Under the pieces are notes generated by a model. That model saw only the letters and a list, made by a program, of their open reading frames with translations, was not told where the DNA came from and searched no databases. A stretch of DNA of 18,230 nt from Conidiobolus incongruus B7586 (taxonomy: Eukaryota > Entomophthoromycota > Entomophthoromycetes > Entomophthorales > Conidiobolaceae). Made by a program: the position numbers and the translations under genes. Location: positions 1-18,230 of the forward strand of contig JNEM01010571.1 of assembly GCA_000697335.1 (NCBI GenBank). The letters are read 5' to 3'. This document shows, piece by piece, positions 11,651-18,230 of this stretch (the first letter of the stretch is position 1; each line of letters begins with the position of its first letter).

Positions 11651-13487
11651 ACACTAATATTATTTTTTGTGAAAGTAGAGATTAAATATTTCTATAAATA
11701 ATCATTAGAGGGAATTAAATATGATATATATATAGGAAATGTTTAATTAGTGATATAATCAATAATTTTGAAGAAGTTTGATAAAAATAAAGTCAATTGG
11801 AGAAAGTTAAAATAAAGTTGTGACAATTCAATTGTAAGTAATAATATAGTTGATGTTTTAAAGGAATTTATTTGAGATACTTAAAAATTACAAAAAATAA
11901 TTTCAAAATTTTGATAAAAGATTAATTTGTTTGTCAATCTATTAAGGCATGAATTTTACCCTTTATATAATTAACAGTTGATTAACAAATATTATTCTTA
12001 ATGTTATATATATCAAATTTATAAAGTGATGAATAATTAAATCTAGTAATGATACATATTAAAGTAAATTTACTGAAACAAAATGTTCGAAATACTTGAT
12101 TTGAAGCACTCAACACGTCAGTGAATTTTGAATAATTGACAACAGTGTTGAGATTTATTATAAGACGGTTGATAGTGAATTTAATAGTTGATTCAGTAAA
12201 TATTATAATATATCAAATACTATTGCCTTAACTATCCAATTGATATAGACGGGTAGTTTTGAAATGCAACAATAGAAAAAATAACTGAGTATTATTGAAG
12301 AAAAATTTTAATGTAAGGAAATATTTTATTGAGCAAAATTTAATTAATATGATGAGATTGATAAATTATTAAATTGATATTAATTTCAAAAAAACCGAAA
12401 TTTTAATAATGATATATTTGTTTAATAAAAAATATTATGCTGGATAAATAATATAACAATTTCTTTATATTAATAATCAATTACCGATTAATAATAGGAT
12501 GATATTGCTATTGATATATATGTATCTATTAATTCTATGATTAATAATCACAAATTGCAAATCGCATTACAATCAAAACACATTTTAAATTATGCTACTT
12601 CAAATTTTGATAGAATAATTGTTATATAAATTATTATTAGATTTCCAAGCATCTAATAAGAAATGAATAGCAATTCCCAAAGTATTTAATAGCAATTATA
12701 AGCCTCAATCATTAATATCCGCATGAATTAATTACTTCTATCAAATTGATTGTAATTCAAGATGAAATAATTTTGATATTTTGATTTCGAATTACGTTTT
12801 GTTAATTGAATTATTCATTGACTAATGTAGTAAAATTTGTGAAAAATACTAATTAAAATGCATGTAGTACAATGATATTATATTAATAAGCTGAAAAAAA
12901 TTGTCAAATCCTATTATATGGTTAATTTATAATTATATAATGAACTAAAATTGTTTGAATCTAAACAATATTATATAAAACCAACAATATTTACTTTTCC
13001 TTAAAAGCCCATTTTTCGCTGTATCTTAAATTTATATATGAAAAGAAATAATAAATTAAATTATTTTCATTAATATTTATAAATTTATTACTCAATATAA
13101 ATAATAAATTTATGAATTAATAATTTACAAAAGTTAAAATTTTAAAATTTTTTATGCAGGTTAAATTTTATAACCGAATAAAAATTTTTGAATTCAACTA
13201 ATGTGTATTTAAATTATAATTATCAATTCAGATACATTAAATTTATGATACTTAATAAAATATAAAAAATTATAAATAATAGATGAACTATTATGAGTAT
13301 ATCGGATATAATAGGGCCAATTGCAATTCATTTAATTATAATTTTGATTGTAGAAAAAAAAATATTGCATCTAATTGAATATGATTCATCTTAAGATATT
13401 GATTAAAAATTTTCCAGAATGTTCAACTTGTGAAAGATTAAGGGGTCTAAATTAGGATTAAAGTTAAATAATCCAAAAAATATCAAT
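11651..13487. other. AT-rich spacer, no convincing gene
   Basis: Long stretch without an intact gene. It is slightly richer in G between about 11650 and 12350, where protein-like pieces can be read on the plus strand, but the number of stops is about what chance predicts for this composition. A 33-codon ATG frame at 13293-13394 encodes one hydrophobic segment and is also compatible with chance. No RNA gene or repeat identified. Confidence 0.45.
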
Positions 13488-13726
13488 TTAAACTATTTTA
13501 ACACCTCTAAATTTAGAATGATCATAACCTAGAAGTGACCTAAAATACACAGAGAACTGATGGGTGGAATTTGTTCCACTCACCAAAGTTGAACAATAAC
13601 CTTAGATCCGCTCTTCTTCACATTTTCCATGAACTTGGCAACATTCGAAATTTTATACTTGGAAAAATAATTTTTTTTAATTATTAAATTAAATATATGA
13701 TATAATGTCTGAAGGCATTGTGACAT
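13488..13726 (-). CDS. Candidate small two-exon gene of unknown function, about 64 aa
   Basis: On the minus strand an ATG at 13726 opens 48 codons to a TGA at 13582-13580. Just before that stop lies a strong donor-like GTGAGT (complement of 13583-13578). Removing a 44-nt intron (13583 to 13540) that ends TATTTTAG keeps the frame open for 16 more codons, to TAA at 13490-13488. Exon 1 has a hydrophobic/aromatic start followed by a basic, helix-like segment (ISNVAKFMENVKKSGSKVIV); exon 2 ends HSKFRGVKIV. The stretch 13530-13660 is clearly richer in G and C than its surroundings, as are the transporter genes. No clear branch-point sequence is seen, and a second AG 11 bases downstream would break the frame. 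I do not recognise the family. It is head to head with transporter B, with 105 bases between start codons. It could instead be the remnant of a larger gene. Confidence 0.42.
13540..13583 (-). other. Candidate 44-nt spliceosomal intron
   Basis: Begins GTGAGT and ends TATTTTAG on the minus strand, with a pyrimidine-rich stretch before the acceptor. It interrupts a codon after the second base, and removal restores an open frame. The length suits a short fungal intron. Confidence 0.4.
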
Positions 13727-13742
13727 TTGGATAATAATTGAT

Positions 13743-13749
13743 TATATAA
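13743..13749. promoter_or_regulatory. TATATAA, possible shared promoter element
   Basis: TATA-like element in the 105-base gap between the divergent start codons at 13726 (minus) and 13832 (plus). It is 82 bases before the ATG of transporter B, a fair distance for a fungal TATA box, and about 17 bases before the minus-strand ATG, which is short for that direction. It is nearly palindromic, so orientation cannot be decided. Confidence 0.3.
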
Positions 13750-13831
13750 ATATCTCAGGTCGATTAAGTTATTTAGAGTGATTTAATGGCTAATTTCATT
13801 ATTGCCTTGACGAACTAGCCAAATATAGACC

Positions 13832-15409
13832 ATGACATTACAATTATCTTCTAAAGACGAATTGGAGCAAACGAAACATGATACACTCAATAACAAAGCA
13901 GATTTTCGAGATCTTGAAGTCAACTCCATTGATTCAGAAACCCCTAAACTGTCTCGGTACGAGCTCTCTATCATTTTATTGGGTATCTTCATGGGAGTGT
14001 TTGTCTCTGGTATTGATGAAACTATCTTATCAACTGCAAATGATGCAATTACTACGGATCTCAAAGCAAAAGACTCCATTACCTGGATTGCTACATCTTA
14101 TCTGATGACAATGGTTGTCTTCACCCCTCTCTATGGCAAATTTAGTGATATTTTTGGTAGGAAAGTGTGCATGTTGTTCTCCCTTTTCACTTTCTCAGTG
14201 GGAAGTTTAGGATGTGGACTAGCTTTAAACATCATCATGTTAATTATATTCCGAGCGATTGCCGGAATTGGAGGTGGTGGTATTGTATCTACTTCGTTCA
14301 TTATTATTTCAGATATAGTCAAACTGGAACATCGCGGTATCTACCTCGGTTTGACAAGTATAAGCTTTGCTATTAGTAATATGCTCGGTCCTATTTTAGG
14401 AGGCATAATTGTTGAACACATTAGCTGGAGATTTGTGTTTTTTATCAATTTACCAGTTGCCGTGATTTTAGCATTGATTGTGATTTTTGTAATGCCTTTG
14501 CCTTGGGTTGAAGGTACATTCATAAGCAAATTGAAGCGAGTAGATTACTTGGGAGTTGTTACTTTCAGTATATCTATAGTTCTTTTTGTCTTGTTTACTA
14601 CTTGGGGCGGTAAAGATTATGAATGGAAATCATATCAAGTTATTGTTACTGCAATTACATCTTTGGTATTTTTCATAATTTTTGTTATTATCGAATTCAA
14701 GGTAGCTATTGAGCCTGTATTACCTCCAAAAATGTTCAATTCAAATGTGATTATCTGTTCTCTTGTAAACTTCATACTTGGTCTTAATGACTTTACAATT
14801 ATCTATTATCTTCCTGTGTATTATGAAATTTTGAAAGGAATGTCGGCGAGTCAATCTGGATTTGAATTAGCTCCATTTTTAGTGATTAGTTCATTGGTTG
14901 CAATGTTATCAGGAATTGTTTCTAGTCGAATTAATTCTTTTAGAATAATAATTTGGATTGGTGGCATTGCAATGGTAGTTGGATCTGGGTTATTGTGCTT
15001 GTTATCGCCATACCTCCCATTGTGGTGCATGGTTTTCTTCCCTTGTATCTTATCATTTGGAATTGGATGCTCTTTACAAATGACATCAATCGGAGCTCAA
15101 GCCTCCTCCAAGCCAGAATATATCGCTATTGTAGCCGGTTTCTTTAATTTTACTTTGAACTTTGGCGGGACCATTGGTTTAGCTATAGATGGTGCGATTA
15201 TCAACATCTATTTTAGTAATCTCAAAGATTTAATTGGTGAAGGTATTCATAACGGATCTAACCTTCCAATGGAAGCAACCATGGTTTATTATAATGCATT
15301 ACGAGCTATTTTCTATTTCCTTTTAGCCACAAGTGTAATAGGACTGGTATCAAGCTTATTCTTAAAGAATAAAAGCTTAAATGATGTTCCGATGAACCCA
15401 GGACACTAA
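13832..15409 (+). CDS. MFS transporter, DHA2 (14-span) drug:H+ antiporter family; transporter B
   Basis: Single open frame of 525 codons. A charged N-terminal tail of about 44 residues precedes TM1. The motifs match those of transporter A at nearly the same positions: GIDETIL (60-66), YGKFSDIFGRK (101-111), RAIAGIGGGG (141-150), motif C as AISNMLGPILGG (180-191), and WRFVFFINLP (199-208). Fourteen hydrophobic spans can be placed, the last at about 490-512, with a C-terminus ending MNPGH. By eye it is about 60% identical to A overall and about 75% from TM1 to TM6; the N-tail and the region after TM13 are the most divergent. A role as a proton-coupled exporter at the plasma membrane or vacuole is inferred from family. 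The gene is GC-richer than A near its 5' end. Overlapping frames at 13783-14079 (minus) and inside the gene are shadows. No introns seen. Confidence 0.93.
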   Translation: MTLQLSSKDELEQTKHDTLNNKADFRDLEVNSIDSETPKLSRYELSIILLGIFMGVFVSGIDETILSTANDAITTDLKAKDSITWIATSYLMTMVVFTPLYGKFSDIFGRKVCMLFSLFTFSVGSLGCGLALNIIMLIIFRAIAGIGGGGIVSTSFIIISDIVKLEHRGIYLGLTSISFAISNMLGPILGGIIVEHISWRFVFFINLPVAVILALIVIFVMPLPWVEGTFISKLKRVDYLGVVTFSISIVLFVLFTTWGGKDYEWKSYQVIVTAITSLVFFIIFVIIEFKVAIEPVLPPKMFNSNVIICSLVNFILGLNDFTIIYYLPVYYEILKGMSASQSGFELAPFLVISSLVAMLSGIVSSRINSFRIIIWIGGIAMVVGSGLLCLLSPYLPLWCMVFFPCILSFGIGCSLQMTSIGAQASSKPEYIAIVAGFFNFTLNFGGTIGLAIDGAIINIYFSNLKDLIGEGIHNGSNLPMEATMVYYNALRAIFYFLLATSVIGLVSSLFLKNKSLNDVPMNPGH

Positions 15410-15430
15410 ATTGTTTTATCTGTATTAATT

Positions 15431-15436
15431 AATAAA
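15431..15436 (+). terminator. AATAAA, possible polyadenylation signal of transporter B
   Basis: Hexamer 22 bases after the stop codon at 15407-15409. Position is suitable, but chance occurrence is common in this AT-rich DNA. Confidence 0.25.
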
Positions 15437-15752
15437 ATTCATCGTATATAATTATTTCATACATATGGTTTATCATAATATTTAACTGATAACTAATATT
15501 ACTAATACATCAATTTATATTAAACATTAGTACTATTTATAACATTTCTTCAGAATAATACGTATTGATACAATTGCAATTTAATTTGAAAATTAATATA
15601 ATATTATTGTTAGTATATTATCAAATTAAAATTTTTCACAATATTGATTTATAATTAAATTAATATGATAAAAAATATATTATTTTGTTTAGTAATAAAT
15701 ATATTTGATAATTTTCAAAATTATATATATAATTTTGAAGAACATAAAAGTG
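15437..15752. other. AT-rich spacer downstream of transporter B
   Basis: About 315 bases of AT-rich DNA without an open frame or recognisable element. It ends abruptly at a GC-richer island that starts near 15750. Confidence 0.5.
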
Positions 15753-15978
15753 ATGGGGAATAATCTTGTCCATCACTCAAGAAACTCGGATTACCACACT
15801 GATTCAAGAAGTCACATTGGAGGTACCTCATTTGATGAACTGGTTGAGCCTATCACTTAATAATCTCATCTTTCCAAAAGTATTGAGTATTTACTTTATT
15901 CGCAGTAAGCCATTTTCACCTAACTTTGTGATAACCTATTGTTTACTACTCGCGATTTCTCTTTTAAGCTCATAAAAC
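15753..15978 (+). CDS. Coding-like island: short ORF or first exon of an unknown small gene
   Basis: A sharp rise in G+C marks about 15750-16015. An ATG at 15753 opens 35 codons to TAA at 15858-15860, giving a hydrophilic, His/Ser/Asp-rich peptide (start MGNNLVHHSRNSDYHTDSRS, end FDELVEPIT). A second plus-strand frame is open without an early ATG from about 15766 to TAA at 15976-15978 and ends in a hydrophobic stretch (VITYCLLLAISLL). The two frames could be joined by splicing, for example from GTACCT at 15823 to the AAAAG ending at 15881, but that acceptor is poor. Other AG sites (15904, 15969, 15991) are possible, so the exon structure cannot be fixed. It may equally be a decayed gene end. 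I do not recognise any family. Confidence 0.3.
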
Positions 15979-16015
15979 ATATTTCCTCCAGCGTTTAGGG
16001 CCGTCAAAAGCTTTA

Positions 16016-17880
16016 TGGATTAAATTTTAAAAATTTGCAAAAAAAAAAATTAATCAACATCAAATATTTAAGAATTTTAATTTATTGCTCTTATTTTAGT
16101 TTGGTAAATTGACAATTTTCTATAGAATATTTTGAATTAATTAATTTTTATTCTACAAATTAATTTAAGAATATTTTATATAATATTAATATTATAAAAT
16201 AAATATAATTTACAAAAAAAGTTTATAATAATGTAAGATTTTATTTATTTAAAATTTTATATATTATTATTATTAATCAAAATCAGATAATTAATAAAAG
16301 ATTTTGATTTGTTATTATACTCTAATTATGGAAAGCATTAATTAATTTGTTAAAATCTTAAACTATAGGGTTAATTTATATAACCGAAAATCAAATTTTG
16401 TCTCAACAATAGTAACATGGCAACTTGTAAACAAAATACATTTAATTATTGCATAAAAATAAGAATATTTAGATTCAATATTTAGTAATTAGCATATTAT
16501 GAATAATAGATTTAAAATTTTAAAGAATATTCTATCCATTAATTAGATATGCTGTTATTTCAATAAATATTATACAGAGTAAGTGATACTCAATAATTCA
16601 GAACTGAATATTCATACATTTATTTGAATTGTGCCAGATAAAGATAATTTTTTAACATTGTATTATTATACAATATTATTTTTTGTTATGTTGTTGAATT
16701 TAAATTCCAAAACACATTGAGATTAATTATATATATTAAAATGAATTGAACTCCATTTTGAGATAATTGTTAATATTACTTGATTAATTCAAAGTTATTA
16801 ACGTTATCAGATAATTGTCAAATATGATATGAACATAATTCACCATTAATTCTCAAGATATATGATAATCATTAATATATCGAAAGCCTATATTTTTAAT
16901 TTAGTAATATTATTTTAAGAAATGTTGAGGATTTCATATTAAATAATTGAATCAGGTATTAAATTATACTAAATTTAATAAAAAATAATAAATTATTCAC
17001 CGAATTAAATCTAGATGTGGAAAAATTTTAACTATATTAAATCAGGAATAAAAACAATTATGTTTACCCGAGATTTAGTTTCTGAACTCCTGTAATAGAC
17101 ATTCTAAAAATTTTAATCTTAATATAAATAAATTCTTTATAAATTGTAACTACTACATTTGATTATATCCAATATACTTGATGAGTTAATATTTTATTAC
17201 CCTTTTTACTTTGATAAATTTAAAATTAACAAAAAATTAACAATATTAAATCAATTGATTATAATATTATGATTAAAAAATATTTATAATTATACAAATT
17301 TAAAAATTTCCAGATTCAACCTTGTCATTAGAGTAAAAATAAGTTATTTAAATTATAAAAAAATGAGTAACTTAAATACCTTCACAATTTTAAAATTCTT
17401 TCGCTCATATTTAGTTTGGGTTAGGTATCATACCAATAAAATTTTGCTAGTATACATAGAATTACATTATGATTTCAATATTTCTTAATAGTTATATAAT
17501 ATTTGGCCATTGCTAGTTGTTAATAGTTTAATTTACAATTTCACAGATATGATATTTATAATACCACTATAAAAATACCAAAATGTGATAATAATAATAA
17601 ACTATATTTTTTAAATTTAATATTTTGAGCTTATTATTTAATGATTAATTAAATTAATATATTCATTTGAGGTTAATTAATATACATTTTAGGTTGGAGA
17701 AAGCCTTGAAAACCTTTCCCAGAATTTCCACTGGTTTTAAGTATATTTTTCTATATTAAATCAAGACTTTAATAAATTTTTAATTTTAATGTATATAGAG
17801 AATTTATTCCAAAAATAATTAAATTGAAATTGTTAAGAGATTAGTTTTTATAATTCTTATATATATATTTCTATATAATT
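16016..17880. other. AT-rich spacer, no gene seen
   Basis: Stops are dense on both strands. Small GC-richer patches at about 17390-17450 and 17690-17740 are too short to read as exons. No RNA gene or repeat array identified. Confidence 0.5.
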
Positions 17881-18230
17881 CATTTAACTATAAATTAGTC
17901 AGTTAATTTACACTTTTAAAGCTATATTAATTATATAAATAATAATTAATTATCTAATAAATTAGGTTCCTCTTTTTCCTCTCAATTTTTATTATTTTTT
18001 ATCTTTTTATTATTTCTAAGTTTGAGACTATATCTTGTTAATATAATATATATTAATACTACCAAATATAAATCTTAATATATTAATATTAACTTATTTG
18101 TTAATAATACTTAATTAAATTTTATTTATATTTATATTATTTTATTATATTATTATTATCATGTTAAAAATTATATTATTTTTATATTAAGCCTTTTTTA
18201 TATTATATTAGCTTTGTTATTTTTTCAATA
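17880..18230. other. Low-complexity T/A-rich end segment, possibly another old element
   Basis: From about 17880 the sequence becomes richer in TTA/TAT trinucleotides and T runs, a texture like that of the two retroelement fossils and unlike the spacer before it. It runs off the window end. I could not align it to either fossil, so its nature is open. Confidence 0.2.

Noticed and set aside
11700-12000. Plus-strand stretch with protein-like pieces
   Set aside because: About seven stops in 95 codons is close to the number expected for this base composition, so there is no evidence of a real frame.
13293-13394. 33-codon ATG frame encoding one hydrophobic segment
   Set aside because: The length is within chance for the many frames of an AT-rich spacer, and no GC rise or splice signal supports it.
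13783-14079. 98-codon minus-strand open frame over the 5' end of transporter B
   Set aside because: Overlaps the conserved N-terminal coding region antisense. Its composition follows from the codons of the real gene. It is also separate from the small minus-strand gene at 13488-13726.
14953-15147. 64-codon plus-strand frame inside transporter B
   Set aside because: Out-of-frame shadow of TM11-13 of the transporter.
13155-16405. Similar short phrases with AACCGAA at about 13160-13195 and 16370-16405
   Set aside because: Similarity covers only about 30 AT-rich bases and does not extend; probably chance.

Overview
The window reads as nuclear DNA of a fungus with a very AT-rich genome. The reasons are two intact 14-span MFS transporters of the fungal DHA2 type, short eukaryote-style intron signals, long AT-dominated spacers, and old Ty1/copia-like retroelement fossils. 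I see no bacterial operon structure, ribosome binding sites, tRNA or rRNA genes, or CRISPR. An early-diverging AT-rich lineage (Mucoromycota/Glomeromycotina or similar) fits, but the exact lineage is inference.

Layout. 1-1440: AT-rich spacer with no gene. About 1440-2600 (+): a decayed copia-like fossil. 2620-5150: AT-rich DNA holding a decayed coding remnant on the minus strand (3884-4284). 5223-6809 (+): intact DHA2 transporter A, 528 aa. 7697-9226 (+): a dead third DHA2 paralogue with six in-frame stops and about four frame changes. 9227-10445: spacer. About 10450-11650 (-): a second copy of the same copia-like fossil, inverted relative to the first. 11650-13487: spacer. 13488-13726 (-): a candidate small two-exon gene with a 44-nt intron, placed head to head with the next gene. 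13832-15409 (+): intact DHA2 transporter B, 525 aa. 15753-15978 (+): a GC-richer island with short open frames, probably exons or a remnant of a small gene. 16030-18230: spacer, with a change of texture near 17880.

How the genes relate. Three same-strand DHA2 paralogues form a dispersed tandem family: two intact and one dead. Both intact proteins keep the family motifs and share a Pro-Gly-His C-terminus, which is still readable at the end of the dead copy. By family they should be proton-coupled exporters (drug or metabolite efflux) or vacuolar/plasma-membrane carriers; the substrate cannot be read from the sequence. The most novel candidate is the unrecognised small spliced ORF that may share a promoter region with transporter B. 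Coding islands have visibly higher GC than the spacers, which makes them stand out from their surroundings.
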